A DNA stretch of 64,000 bases from Agapetus fuscipes (taxonomy: Eukaryota; Arthropoda; Insecta; Trichoptera; Glossosomatidae): contig OX637353.1 of NCBI GenBank assembly GCA_951799405.1, positions 10,974,001 to 11,038,000 of the forward strand. Direction: 5' to 3'. Below are positions 9,702 through 20,292 of the stretch, piece after piece. The notes under the pieces are model-generated. The model was given only the letters and a program-made list of their open reading frames with translations, ran no database searches and was not told the DNA's origin. The translations under genes and the position numbers were made by a program. Every line of letters begins with the position of its first letter. Position 1 is the stretch's first letter.

Positions 9702-10946
9702 TTAGGCGCCTCCATAGTCAATTGAGTTGATCAATCTCTTCTCAGCTATTATTTTTGCCGGGCAGTCAATAGATCCTGTTTTGTGATTGCTCGGTTTTTT
9801 GAAGTGCAAGCAGGAAGCGCATTTTCCTTCTCCTTCCTTTTTTGTGCATTCTTTGTATGAATGGCCTTGTTTCCCACAGTGGCTGCAGGTGCAGGCTGAC
9901 TCCTTGCATGATTTGGCGGCGTGACCATAAAGTTGGCATTTGTAACATCTTGTTACTAGAGTGAAGTCTCTCACAGGGCAAGAAGACCAGTTGATGAAGA
10001 CTCGTTCCTTAGTAATAAGGGCTTTGCGAATGTCTGCAGGGACTTCGATGACATAGTTGCAGGTCTCAGCATCCCTTTTACCTGATTTGTGGCTTAATTT
10101 AATGGAGTTCAAAAAATTTTCGAGGGTTAAGGGCTGAAGGCTTTCGGACAAATTTTGCTGATATAGGCAGGACAGAACTTCCTTATTTTGCATTACTGTG
10201 GGCACACCGATGATCGTAATCCTGGGCCTTTGCTTACGTGGTTCATCAATTTTGACGTCTGCGTTCATAAGTTGCGTGGAGTTTTTTAGCTTGTCTATGT
10301 CGTCTTTGTTGTCAGTGCTGATTATGATGCCGCCATTTCTTGTTTTGCGAAGTCCTCTTATATGGAGTTTCATTTGTTCAGGGCAGATTACTTTTTGGAC
10401 CAATGATTTGGTTTCTTCACTTGACCTATATTTGTTGTTCGGATAAATGCCCACTGAACTAAGATTTAATGGCTGCATATAATTATTTTCGCTTTTTTTA
10501 ACCATGTCGGCAAAGGAAGGTCCCGTGGCTGGTCTTTCAGAGTTTTCAACACTCAACTTAAGGTCTTGTAGCTGCTGCGAGAGTTGTTTTTGGTCTTCGA
10601 GTTTTTGAGTGAGAGCTTGGATAGAAGATTGCGCTTGCATGACCTTTATTTTCGTGGAATTAAAGATAAGTGCTAGTTGCGAAGTTCCATGTCCCACTTT
10701 TCGGCACAAATTACTTATTTTCAGTTTTTGCTCCGTGTTTAACTTGCCCTCGGCAACAACAGAGCACACTTCATCCAGACGATTTTCTACATACGTCATC
10801 CATTTCCAGATGTCCACGTCTGATACGGTTTCCTGTGCATCTTGGAGTTGCTTTGCTGCATCCAGCTTAGGTGCAGGATCCGTGGAGGGCGTAGTAGGCG
10901 GCGAGCGCGCGGTTTTTCCACTTCGGTTGAAGGGACTGATATCCAT
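9702..10946 (-). CDS. LINE-H ORF1 protein (Gag-like, three zinc knuckles)
   Basis: Intact 414-residue frame. The N-terminus is low-complexity (MDISPFNRSGKTARSPP), followed by a probable coiled coil at about residues 95-140 rich in Gln, Leu and Lys. The middle region (about 190-320) resembles the RNA-binding domain of R1/I-group ORF1 proteins. The C-terminus carries three zinc-binding clusters: CYKCQLYGHAAKSC, CSHCGKQGHSYKEC and CASCLHF...NHKTG...C. By family knowledge such proteins bind retrotransposon RNA and form ribonucleoprotein particles. It differs from the ORF1 at 22414 but has the same knuckle order. The start ATG at 10946 is the first in frame after an AT-rich leader. No ORF2 follows. 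Confidence 0.85.
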   Translation of the reverse strand: MDISPFNRSGKTARSPPTTPSTDPAPKLDAAKQLQDAQETVSDVDIWKWMTYVENRLDEVCSVVAEGKLNTEQKLKISNLCRKVGHGTSQLALIFNSTKIKVMQAQSSIQALTQKLEDQKQLSQQLQDLKLSVENSERPATGPSFADMVKKSENNYMQPLNLSSVGIYPNNKYRSSEETKSLVQKVICPEQMKLHIRGLRKTRNGGIIISTDNKDDIDKLKNSTQLMNADVKIDEPRKQRPRITIIGVPTVMQNKEVLSCLYQQNLSESLQPLTLENFLNSIKLSHKSGKRDAETCNYVIEVPADIRKALITKERVFINWSSCPVRDFTLVTRCYKCQLYGHAAKSCKESACTCSHCGKQGHSYKECTKKEGEGKCASCLHFKKPSNHKTGSIDCPAKIIAEKRLINSIDYGGA

Positions 10947-11309
10947 AATTATGAGTTAAAACTCACTAAAAAATTTAAACTTGATTTCATTGACACTTAG
11001 GTAATTATTTGCAATTTTAAAATGAGCACCAAAATAAACTATTTTTAATTTCATTAAGTAAATAATTATTTAACAAGCATATTTTTTGTTAAGTCAATAA
11101 ATTTTAATCGGTACACACGTCTGTCGCTCGCGACGCGTATGACAGCTCACACATGAAAAGTATATGAACTTTTCATCCCAGCGAAGAGTATTTTTGAAAA
11201 TATGAATGGTTTAATTTTTTGTTCTCAGTCGGGATTCGATACCAAGGCCTTCCATTTACGAGTCCACAGCGTAACCACTAGGCTACGGACCGGTAATAAT
11301 GAGTGCAAT

Positions 11310-11400
11310 ATGGACGAGAATATGAGAGTGAATCTACAAAAGAGTGCAATGAGATTGTTCGGGCATCTAGAAAGAATGGACTGTAAACAGCTGTTATAAA
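11310..11400 (+). pseudogene. LINE-D-like ORF2 scrap
   Basis: Translates to MRVNLQKSAMRLFGHLERMD, clearly related to the LINE-D segment VKVQKNVMRWFGHVERM. Only about 30 codons remain. Confidence 0.6.
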
Positions 11401-11636
11401 GGAAGTCAGAAGCGTATGGAGATGTATGAAAGCTTTTACACAGTCTGTCTGGTAATCCATAGACAATCTGGCCATCTGTGGATGTATTGGCCACTCTTAG
11501 CAGAATATCAGCTTGATAGAGTAACAGCCATTTCACACTAGACGCATTCGGCCCGGTTTGTCAATAGTTGTTTTTCATCCGGGTCGAAAATCAGTAGTGT
11601 ATGAAAACTTTCACACATCTTATCCGGTTATTTTTT

Positions 11637-12000
11637 TTAAATAGATTTGTGAAGAGGAATGCAATTCAACCACCTTTTCTGCCTGGCCAGAAACAGATAT
11701 TAATATTATCAAGTAATAATTCATTATTGTTTATTTTTATGAGGCTGACCACCCATACTGTAAAAAATGGTTCACTTTGCCAATGTCACCCCTGTTTCAG
11801 GGAATGTCGGCAAGAGTTGCAGGGCTTATGTTCATTTGAGGTTTGGGTTTTATTTGTAAGTACACAATCAGCATTTGTAAGCGCGAACTACACGTGTTTG
11901 TTTGTGGGCATACATCTGAGAGCTTTGAATGAATATATCCTTGCAACTTAGATTATAGAGTTATATTATTATTAATTAATAATTACCCAATAACATATCA
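11637..12000 (-). mobile_element. SINE-4 copy split by SINE-1
   Basis: SINE-4 3' body (ATTTGTGAAGAGGAATGCAA to TTATTGTTTATTTTTA) is broken at 11738 and resumes at about 11964 (TTATTAATTAATAATTACCC). The tRNA-like head is missing. Confidence 0.7.
11738..11963 (+). mobile_element. SINE-1 copy inserted in SINE-4
   Basis: Young-subfamily copy starting at ATGAGGCTGACCACCC (5'-truncated by ~25 bases) and ending in ACTTAGATTATAG. Insertion into SINE-4 gives a relative age: this SINE-1 is younger than that SINE-4. Confidence 0.85.
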
Positions 12001-12009
12001 CTCCCCCAG

Positions 12010-12243
12010 TTCTTGTTTACCGTATACGCCAATCTTGTCAAATATAACTTTTTCATGCAGTTGTCTTATGAATAAAATTCTTCACAATCTGAGCTAAGAA
12101 AAACCGTAAAACTCGATAATTTGAGAGCTCTTTTAAATATTTTAAAAAAAAAACTTGTTTTTATAAGACACATTGGTCCAGTACACATGCAAACATTGCT
12201 CGTGTAAAATTTTCTCAATGGCGGATACGGTAAACAAGAACTA
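12010..12243. mobile_element. MITE-3 copy with ~22-bp terminal inverted repeats
   Basis: AGTTCTTGTTTACCGTAT at 12011 pairs with ATACGGTAAACAAGAACT at 12225-12242. The interior carries AAGACACATTGGTCCAGTACA, also present at 35166 and 61980. Non-coding. Confidence 0.7.
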
Positions 12244-12253
12244 AGGCAGCGAT

Positions 12254-12415
12254 ATGTTGAATAAGGAGGGCCACTGATGTATGGGGGAAAAAAAATTACG
12301 CTGAATTTTAATCTAAGAGTGAAATTATGTTGCTAAATGACGTAATTTTATTGTACAGAAAGTTTCATTAGAATCAAACAAAAACTTTTGTCTCCAAATC
12401 GACATTGAAATAATG
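12254..12415 (+). repeat. R6 dispersed repeat
   Basis: Starts GAATAAGGAGGGCC and contains a TCTCCAAATCG block. It aligns in reverse with 15281-15429. Type unknown. Confidence 0.55.
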
Positions 12416-13590
12416 AGAAATTGAAAAAAAACACAAAAAAAATATTCTTACATACTGACTTTAAACCCGATTTTAGAATTTTATTTCTCATGTAAAACAA
12501 ATGTTTAAGGTATAAAAGAACACATTTGAGAGAAAAAAGTAAATTACAGGAAGTAAAATTTTATTATTGATAACGTAAAAAATCCGTTTTTTTTTCGAAT
12601 TTTGGCCTGACACTGCGAGACGTTATTTTAGGTTAAATATTTGTTTCTGTTTGTTGATTTAAAAAAAAAAACGTTGCAGAGACTTTTATGCTGTTCTTCA
12701 AAGACATTTTGCTAGTTTTCATATGATAAACGTAGATAAGATAGATCCATTTGCCCACCGTGTGCTGTGAAAAAAAATGAGATCTCCATCAGATGTCTTT
12801 TGAGATGTTAGTGGTTCAGATGTATTTTTCTGCCAATTTGTAATACCACAGTAATTCATGGAACTTGTAAGAGTCAATTTTCCCACCTTGCATGATAAGA
12901 ATTTTTAGAATCTGACGTGTATCTGCGAGTAGTTCTCTTAGGTGTTTGTGAAGATTCGTGACTTCGCTATCAGTAAGTTTTCTGAATGAGCAAAGCAACT
13001 ATTTCTTCACTTGGAGGAATCAATTATCATTTTAGGTTCTCCTGATGAATATTTTTAATTTAAATAAACTTCGATAAATGTCGAAAACCATCTTTGCAAT
13101 AGGATGGCACTTACAAATATCATAAATGTAACTGAACATAGTTAAACTGAAATGAAATCATTATTTTTAAATGTAAGTTTTTTTTACGTTTTTTTAAACG
13201 TACGTTTAAATGTATGTTTTAAAAGTAAAAATGTACCTTAAGAAGGTTGCTTTGCTGCTAAAAAAATAAGACATATTATTATAAATCAAGCTAAAACGTA
13301 TGCTTGAACAACATAATTTTTTTAGATAATCGAACCAAAATACATTGATGGTAAAAAAACACGCCTAAATCTTAAAATAACATAAAACACCATCATCATT
13401 GAGTATGTATATCTCCACAGCCAGTCTCAAGGGAATCATTTCCAAAGCTGCATCGCCAACTTTTCAAAAAAGGCTTACTGGATGTTTCTACATTGGCAAA
13501 AACTTTCTACAGGTATTGAGTTTTGGGAAAAGTGGCAGCACTCATAACTTCAGAAGTTCTGCATGGTATCAAATGTGACACATTCAATTC
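12416..13590. other. No recognised feature
   Basis: AT-rich sequence of more than 1 kb without repeat matches. A 60-codon minus-strand frame at 12816-12998 is not recognisable. Confidence 0.45.
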
Positions 13591-13844
13591 TATAATCTAT
13601 AATCTATAATCTAAGTTGCAAATATATATTCATTTAAAGCTCTCAGGTGTATGCCCACAAACCAACAAGTGTAGTTCGCGCTTACAAATGCTGAATGTGT
13701 ACTTACAAATAAAATCCAAACCTCAAATGAACATAAGCCCCACAACTTTTGCCGACCTTCCCTGAAACAGGGGTGACATTGGCAAAGTGAACCATTTTTT
13801 ACAGTATGGGTGGTCAGCCTCATACCAACCTATAAGTCAAGGAA
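13591..13844 (-). mobile_element. SINE-1 copy (3' end of a LINE-C unit)
   Basis: Full-length copy nearly identical to 18751-18998, with three CTATAAT tail units. Confidence 0.85.
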
Positions 13845-14033
13845 TATGAATAATAAATTACATTTAAATTTAAAAAAGAACAAAACCTTACAAAGAAATC
13901 TATACAAAAAAAGTCAAAAATTTCCTATGCAAAAAATGTAGCAAATGAATACACCAACATTAGAAATCAACATTGCAGATTAGCCGCCACTTCTTCCTGT
14001 CCTTGCATACTTCTTTCATTTCATCCAGAGTCA
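13845..14033 (-). pseudogene. LINE-C ORF2 C-terminus and 3' UTR
   Basis: Reverse complement of the arrangement at 668-865: ORF2 end MTLDEMKEVCKDRKKWR, stop, T-rich UTR, then SINE-1. Confidence 0.7.
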
Positions 14034-14244
14034 TATTATCAATTAGTTTTCAAAAAAACCTTTAATACCCATATGATTTATTCGCACAAGATTTAAGTAC
14101 AGATTAATTATATCTATACGAGTTTGTCTTAGAAAACATAAACTTAGCCCATAAAACTCCAGGGAAAAAATCCTATGCTTGGTGGATTCCGCGAGCTATA
14201 GAGCTTAGGATCCCTTAAAAAACTTATTAATTTGGCAAATTATG

Positions 14245-14345
14245 TGTTAGCGCGAAATTATACATGTCTGCTTGTGGGAATGCTTTTGATATAAATCTTA
14301 AATGATATATATCTTTGCAGCTTGGATTGGATTGGATTGGATCTA
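14245..14345 (+). mobile_element. SINE-1, 3' half
   Basis: From ATGTGTTAGCGCGAAATTA to the tail GATTGGATTGGATTGG. 5'-truncated. Confidence 0.75.
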
Positions 14346-14882
14346 AGCTTTTTTACGTAGATTCTTTTTTCTATGATTTCTTAGTTACTTTATAACGACT
14401 ATGGCTGTACCTATTTCCAATAATCATTTTCCCTGATGTTTGCTAGTAAGTTAGGAAGCTTCACTATTGTGCGAACACTCCGCCATCTCTATGAAAGGCG
14501 CATTGATTTATTTCTTTACATTTACAGGACAATAAATGTAAAAACAGCACATTATTCATCATCTTCATCATAAGCTCAACAGTTTTGGGTGGGTTTTTTT
14601 AAACAATATCAGTTGTTTTTGGAGATTTTGGCGTTTTTTCGTGATTTTCAAAACATTTCTTGTCCAGTTGTGCAGTTACATTACTGCATTAAAAGATACA
14701 TTTCATGACACTTCATGCTTTCTAAAAGAATAAAACAAATTTTACCAGTCACAGGGCATTGAAATAAGTTTCGTATTCAACTCATAGTGACAACGCGCGG
14801 TCACAAATTATTTGCAAAATAGTGAAATTCGACGCTCTCTCTACCCCTCCTACTGCTTATTTTGTGAAAAAATAACTTGTTT
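14346..14882. other. No recognised feature
   Basis: AT-rich spacer. Confidence 0.45.
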
Positions 14883-15121
14883 GCTTGATTTTCTGGTTCC
14901 GGGTTTTGACCGTGGTCCATGTTTTTGCTTGTCTTCTTCTTTTTTCTTTTTATTCTTTCTTGAAGACTTTCTTGAAGACTTTCAGCTTACGTTTCGTCTC
15001 CTCTGTGGGCGACTTCTTCGGAGTCTTCTTGAGAAAGTCTTCAAGAAAGAATAAAAAGAAAAAAGAAGAAGACAAGCAAAAACATGGACCACGGTCAAAA
15101 CCCGGAACCAGAAAATCAAGC
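14883..15121. repeat. Fold-back FB2: perfect 89-bp inverted repeat
   Basis: Left arm 14883-14971 and right arm 15033-15121 are exact reverse complements, separated by 61 bases. The identity implies recent origin or gene conversion. The minus strand of the loop reads CCGAAGA, a GTCGCC hairpin and GACGAAACG, a decayed hammerhead-like core. ORFs across the arms on both strands are by-products of the symmetry. Confidence 0.9.
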
Positions 15122-15280
15122 ATCTAGATCCGGCCGTGAAAGCCTAAAAACATTAATAACTTGTTTATTTGTATTATTGGTGCGCATTACTATATTTTAT
15201 GCACAAAAATATAGAAATTACCGTAAAATCTCAATTCTTTATTGTATTATTAGCCCTCATAAAAAATGATAAAAATGGCC

Positions 15281-15429
15281 TTTTTTCGAAACTTTGAGGC
15301 CGATTTGGAGACAGATGATTAATAGTTTTACGGAATTTTATTTTACGCACGTAATTTGAACATCTTTTGGCAACATATTCTTACTATTAGATGATTATTA
15401 TCCAAAAAAAAAAAAAACGGCCCTCCTTA
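15281..15429 (-). repeat. R6 dispersed repeat
   Basis: Reverse-orientation relative of 12254-12415, ending next to SINE-4. Confidence 0.5.
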
Positions 15430-15550
15430 ATGTTGAACCAGAGTCAAAGTTATGGTCAAATGACCCAGGCGGGGATCGAACCAGCGTTATTCTATTCCAA
15501 ACGCTAGAAAGATCAGCCCCCTCGGCCCCCCTCGGCCGTAGCACCGACTT
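15430..15550 (-). mobile_element. SINE-4 head fragment
   Basis: Retains the tRNA-like head (on the minus strand GCTGGTTCGATCCCCGCC) with a small duplication of the GGCCGAGGGG segment. The AT-rich body is missing. Confidence 0.75.
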
Positions 15551-16374
15551 AATCCATAGACATTATCCATAGACATTATCCATAGACAATCCGGGCAGAA
15601 TACGTTGCGTCTGAAAGCGCCCTAGCCGAATAAAATGAACGCTCACAGCGACAATGTGTTGAAACTCCGGACTTAATAACATCTAAATGCCCGGAACATT
15701 AATTACTGAAGTTCTTGGAAGTTCATTCTTAAGTATTTAGAGCGCCGGAAAGCGCTGCATCCCTTGACCACCCCCTCCCACCCCCCACGGGGTATCTGGA
15801 GGGGAGTGGGGGGGGGGGTCTCTCCCCCAATCCCCCCTCCCCCCAGACTCTCTCTGAAACTTCATTACGTTCAGCATGCATCTAGATGGAAATTAGTTAA
15901 TGCCGGCCGTAAAAAGTGTATTGTTCAGAGTAGAACCAGTTCCTGAAAAAAACCGGCTTGTGTTCATAAGGCAAGGTTCACATCTGAAACAATTGTGTAA
16001 AGAAATATTAAATTGCATTACAGCAACACATTTTGACTTATAAACTTGTATTAATGAGATCTGCAGAAATTGTGCCAACCATCTATAATCTAAGTTGCGA
16101 AGATGTCGCACGTTTAATAATAAAGAGCAATAACTCAAAAAACATGAATGTTGGGAAATCACGTTTGAAGTTCAGACATCCAGTACAACTTGTATGGGAT
16201 GAAAAAGGCGGCCGATGTTTTATCTCGGTCATATTCGTCCAAATTGAACGGCTGTCGCATTCTACCTATTCTTCTCGCATTGTTCTTGCGTTTTATTACA
16301 AAATCTCGATTTTCCCAATTTTCGAGTTATTTCTCTTTATTATTAATGTTAACACATTGTGTTAACATTTAAAA
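15551..16374. other. No recognised gene; G/C-rich tracts
   Basis: A block at 15768-15852 alternates C-rich and G-rich runs (G up to 11) and could form a hairpin or quadruplex. Two 15-base ATCCATAGACATT repeats lie at 15551-15590. A short SINE-1 tail scrap is at 16080-16100. A 110-codon frame at 16033-16365 is not recognisable. Confidence 0.5.
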
Positions 16375-16493
16375 TTAATATTAAATGCTTGCACACAAAT
16401 ACACACGTGGACGTTCGTGCTTACAAATGACACTGTAACGACGCGAATGTGTACCGACTTTACCTGAAACAGGGGGGACATGCGCAAAGTGAA
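16375..16493 (-). mobile_element. SINE-1 remnant
   Basis: Diverged copy with ATATTAAATGC and CCTGAAACAGG. Tail and extreme 5' end are lost. Confidence 0.6.
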
Positions 16494-16796
16494 CCATGAA
16501 ATTATACTTAAATTTGAAATAAATTGTAGAAAATTTAGCCGTCATACAGCCGGGCTGCTAACTAAAAAGTCAATTGAAAAGCTGTATATTATGTATATAC
16601 GAAGATAGTTTATTTGATAAATTTTATACATGACAAAGAAGCGCCGCTCTTGTTTGTGTCACATTTCAAGGGCCCTTACCATCATGAATGAGCCAATAAT
16701 GTTAACAACCAGATAGATTCTATATACATAAAGATATTCTATTCCAGATAGATCAAGTTAGAGTCTATATACATGTACATTCTATAAAAACGTACG

Positions 16797-17034
16797 GTGC
16801 TATTCTTAGACATTTTAGTCGTCCGTTGAGCTCACACTTTGACAAACTAATGATGCATTTGTATGAAGACCTGTCAATTCAGTGAACAGCTGATTAGTCT
16901 TCATACAAATATTACCAAAACTCGGTAGGTAAGAATGACCGTGGTGATGAGACTTTCAGCCCTGGCATCATTAGTTTGTCAAAACGTGGCCTCAACGGAC
17001 GAACAAAATGTCTAAGAATAGCACTGATAGATTT
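16797..17034. mobile_element. MITE-1 copy
   Basis: Terminal inverted repeats of ~60 bases start with GCTATTCTTAGACATTTTAG and end with CTAAGAATAGC. They include TTGACAAACTAATGATG on both sides. The centre is partly self-complementary. Relatives lie at 29894 and 59630. No transposase. Confidence 0.85.
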
Positions 17035-18200
17035 TATAAGGTAAATGCTATAAACACACTCGATTATTTTTATGCGATTACAAATAAAGTTAAAATAAAG
17101 AATGCATCATTCGCTCGCGTTGTGATCGGCGCTTCGCCTCTGCGTATAATTACTGCGCTCCCGTATTATGCACTTAATTAAAACTGTAAACTCATCTGGG
17201 TATTAGATGTTATTATTAAAGTTTTTTAATTAAATGACAAAAGGAATTCCACCCTCCGCTGCACCGTCTACTCCCTCCACCCATGTCCAGAACCGGATCA
17301 AGGGTGGTTAGAGCGGTGCAACCGAACCAGGCCCCCGCGGCCAAGAAGCCCCAATAGAAAAAATACTGTAAACTATATTAACATTGTGATCACTTTTGAC
17401 TCAAAAAGCTACGTTTCGATAATACAAAGAAACCGATTGCTAAGCAAGAAAAGTTTCTCACATGAAGACTGCAGGGGAAAAACAAGAAACGTCAGCAAAA
17501 ATAAGAAAATAATCTACTGGTTGTGGCATCTGTGTGTATCTAAAGCCCTACATTTTTTTTTAATTTAACAACAGTCGCTATCACAGTTTATGATGGTATT
17601 TTCGGTTCATTGTGACAGGCAATAACCATGAGAAATACAGAATTCCAAATTTATACTTGCGATGGGCTCAAAATATTGCTCAAATGTAGACTTTACATGG
17701 AACCTTTAGGGGGACTTAACGAACTAAATGGGGTCACAAAAATTTAATCAAAATGTGCAACTTCTTACCTTTTTTTTTTATTGAACCATTAAACTAATAT
17801 TTTTGTAAAGCGTACCATTTGTGTTGTGAAAAAATGTTGGGGGGGTGATACGGGGGACCCCGAGATTTTTCCGCACCAGGGCCCCAGAGGGATTTGTCCG
17901 GGCCTGCTCATCCCATCTTCGTCTCGTGAGGAGATCGTCCACCCCTTTGGCATTATCTTCCAGGATTATCTGAGGATCTACAACGGAAAACTGGACGCTG
18001 TCTTGGCTGCTTTTCGACCAGAGTTCTAATTAAAACGTTCTCATGTACTGCTGAAAATCCAGACATGTAAATGGTGCTTATGTGAGTCCTTTTAATTATG
18101 AAGTTAAAACATAATAATTTGCATGAAATGTTTTGTATAAGATACGAGATTCTAATATTTTAAGTCAAATTCACACACTAATATAAGTATTCTATAATGT
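17035..18200. other. No recognised gene
   Basis: Over 1 kb of low-complexity and unique sequence. A 67-codon frame at 17826-18029, ending in an Arg-Pro-Glu-Phe sequence, is GC-richer than its surroundings but not recognised. Confidence 0.45.
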
Positions 18201-18449
18201 AACTCAACTAAGCTACAAATATAGTGTAATTTCTTGCTGCGTTTTCCCCAAAAGAGTCGCATGAGGCGAGTGGAACCAATTTATTTTTACAGGTGGGGGA
18301 TTAAGGGACTATTACTCATTTCATGTAAAGGCTGAGTTAGCCTTGCCAAATAAAAATTGTAACGGGAGATCATTTCTGACACCTTCGATGGGACCCGAGC
18401 TCTCGGTATGGAATGTAAGCACTCTACCAACTGAGCTATCGGCTGGACT
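18201..18449 (-). mobile_element. SINE-3 copy
   Basis: From AACTCAACTAAGCTACA to the tRNA-like head (minus strand GATAGCTCAGTTGGTAGAG). Moderately diverged. Confidence 0.8.
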
Positions 18450-18533
18450 ATTAAAACATTTATTTTTTTAAAACCAGCAAACGTTGCAAATTTTTGCTCT
18501 CAATCAATGCTGTATGGGTATTGACAAAAAAAT

Positions 18534-18615
18534 ATTTAAACTTCACATCAACATGAACCCTGCAACTCTTGCAGACTTTTCCTAAAACGAGGGTGGCAAT
18601 GTCTTAAGTGAATTT
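18534..18615 (-). mobile_element. SINE-1 remnant
   Basis: Only the middle part remains, around CCTGCAACTCTTGC. Confidence 0.55.
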
Positions 18616-18711
18616 GAAATCCAATTCCAATTGAAAATATATATTTCTTTTACCATTACACTAGTGACCAGTAAAATGTGTTTACAATTCTCATGAATTA
18701 CTTTTAATTAC

Positions 18712-19087
18712 TTCCTTGACTTATAGTTTTGTATGCAGCTGACCGCCCATCTATAATCTATAATCTAAGTTGCAAGGATATATTCATTTAAAGCTCTCAG
18801 ATGTATGCCCACAAACCAACAAGTGTAGTTCGCGCTTACAAATGCTGAATGTGTACTTACAAATAAAATCCAAACCTCAAATGAACATAAGCCCCACAAC
18901 TTTTGCCGACCTTCCCTGAAACAGGGGTGACATTGGCAAAGTGAACCATTTTTTACAGTATGGGTGGTCAGCCTCATACCAACCTATAAGTCAAGGAAAA
19001 TGGTGTCACCCCTGTTTCACGGAAGGTCGGCAAGAGTAGCAGGGTGTATGTCCATTTGAGATTTGATTTTTATATTGTAGGTTCTGT
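18712..19087 (+). mobile_element. SINE-1 split by a second SINE-1
   Basis: 5' end CCTTGACTTATAG to ACCGCCCAT at 18712-18750, then resumption at 18999 (AATGGTGTCACCCCTG) to about 19087. The break holds a complete SINE-1 in the opposite orientation. Confidence 0.8.
18751..18998 (-). mobile_element. SINE-1 copy nested in SINE-1
   Basis: Complete young copy, tail at left, TAAGTCAAGGAA at right. Confidence 0.85.
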
Positions 19088-20292
19088 AAAGATCTGACTC
19101 CATCTATATTCGTTTATACATCCGAAATTTTATACAAAGTATTATATATCTCTATGGCACTTAAAAACTTGGAACAAAAAAAGGTACCCTCATAAAAAAA
19201 CCTTAAGCTGTCCTTTGACAACTCCATTGCTGGGCTGTATTCAGTTTCGATCTGTTTCCTGGGGGTGACGCGTCTCTTCTAGATAAAATCTGAAAATTGC
19301 TGTTTAATATTTGATTTGTGGGTGTTTGTGTGAGGATGGAGCTGAGAATGGACCTGAGATGCTGCCGGGAGAAAATAATTAGGCTGATTGCACTAAAAAT
19401 AACTAATGTCGCGACAATTAATATAAACTTAAAACCAGTGGCGTGTTCCTGTCCGTGAGTAAAGCGGTTTGCACAATTATTTTTCTACCATTCGAATTTC
19501 GATTGGTTAAGGCATTATTTATGGGGATGTGGAAAGGTCTTTCGTAATCTGTACTTCGGGTCTTCCACCCATATCGGGTTTTCCCGATATTGAGGTGTAC
19601 CAGGAACAGGTTGTGGAGTAGATATTTCGACAAATATTGTTTTGCCAGGTTTTCTTTATTTTGGCATCTGTCTCGGGTCTACTTGGCCGGACTTGCTGAG
19701 CATCAGACGGTGTCATGGTATTGCGAATTTTGGTAGAATGATTGGGGTAAATTAGAAGCTGTCTTCTCTAACAAAAGCAGCTTGGAATAGAGTATGGAGT
19801 AGGCGCGCGTTAAGTTTTGGTAACGGGAATGCTGAAATATCCGACCCAGTGGGGTAACACTTAGTCGAAGCTGGTGACAAGACTTCCTTTCCTTTTTCCA
19901 AAAATTAGCGTGCTAAAGTCCTGTGACGTTTCTTTGGTGAAGAAGGGGAGCGTTGAGCTTGTAATTCGATCGAATAATCCTACTCCAGAGGTCGCAAGTC
20001 CACTGGCTTCTCCATTGGAGCTAGCAGGCAGATTTTCTACTTAGAGGTGGGATTTTAATTAAAATAATTATGGGGTGGGTGGAGGTAGATTTTTCATATT
20101 ATTATAAATATTTTATACGTAATATATTTAGACGCAATGTAATTTATTCATATTGTTATTATAATGTTATTTTGTAAATTTATGTAATCTGTCAAATAAA
20201 AGGACTAACAAAAATTAACACATCAAGTGACTTTTCGCGATCTGCGTCCCCCCTTTTTCCTTGTTCCTCATTTTGTATACGCCTTTGAATAC
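19088..20292. other. No recognised feature
   Basis: 1.2 kb without repeat matches. Short minus-strand frames at 19418-19716 are not recognisable. Confidence 0.45.

Larger units (their letters stand above)
8715..11152 (-). mobile_element. LINE-H: R1/I-group LINE containing ORF1 only
   Basis: On the minus strand this element has ~200 bases of 5' leader, an intact ORF1 (10946 to 9702), ~985 bases without coding sequence, and a (TTA)n tail at 8717-8743. Both ends are fixed by the split SINE-2. No endonuclease or reverse transcriptase motif follows ORF1. A truncated relative at 27872-28392 shares its 3' sequence and tail, so the family has moved more than once. It must use enzymes supplied in trans. 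The mammalian HAL1 elements (ORF1-only L1 derivatives) are a known parallel. Confidence 0.8.
8582..11303 (-). mobile_element. SINE-2 copy split by LINE-H
   Basis: SINE-2 3' part occupies 8582-8717 (GAGCGCTGTTTTTGTGTG to GGTGACCAGTTTTTGATA). It resumes at about 11155 (GTATATGAACTTTTCATCC) and ends with the tRNA-like head at 11303. Joining the two parts restores the usual SINE-2 order, so the intervening 2.4 kb is an insertion. Confidence 0.8.

Noticed and set aside
14812..15269. Three overlapping plus-strand ORFs across FB2
   Set aside because: They follow from the perfect inverted repeat; translations are Phe/Lys-rich low complexity.
17826..18029. 67-codon frame as a host gene
   Set aside because: No recognised domain, no relative in the window and no sign of splice structure; left as unclassified.
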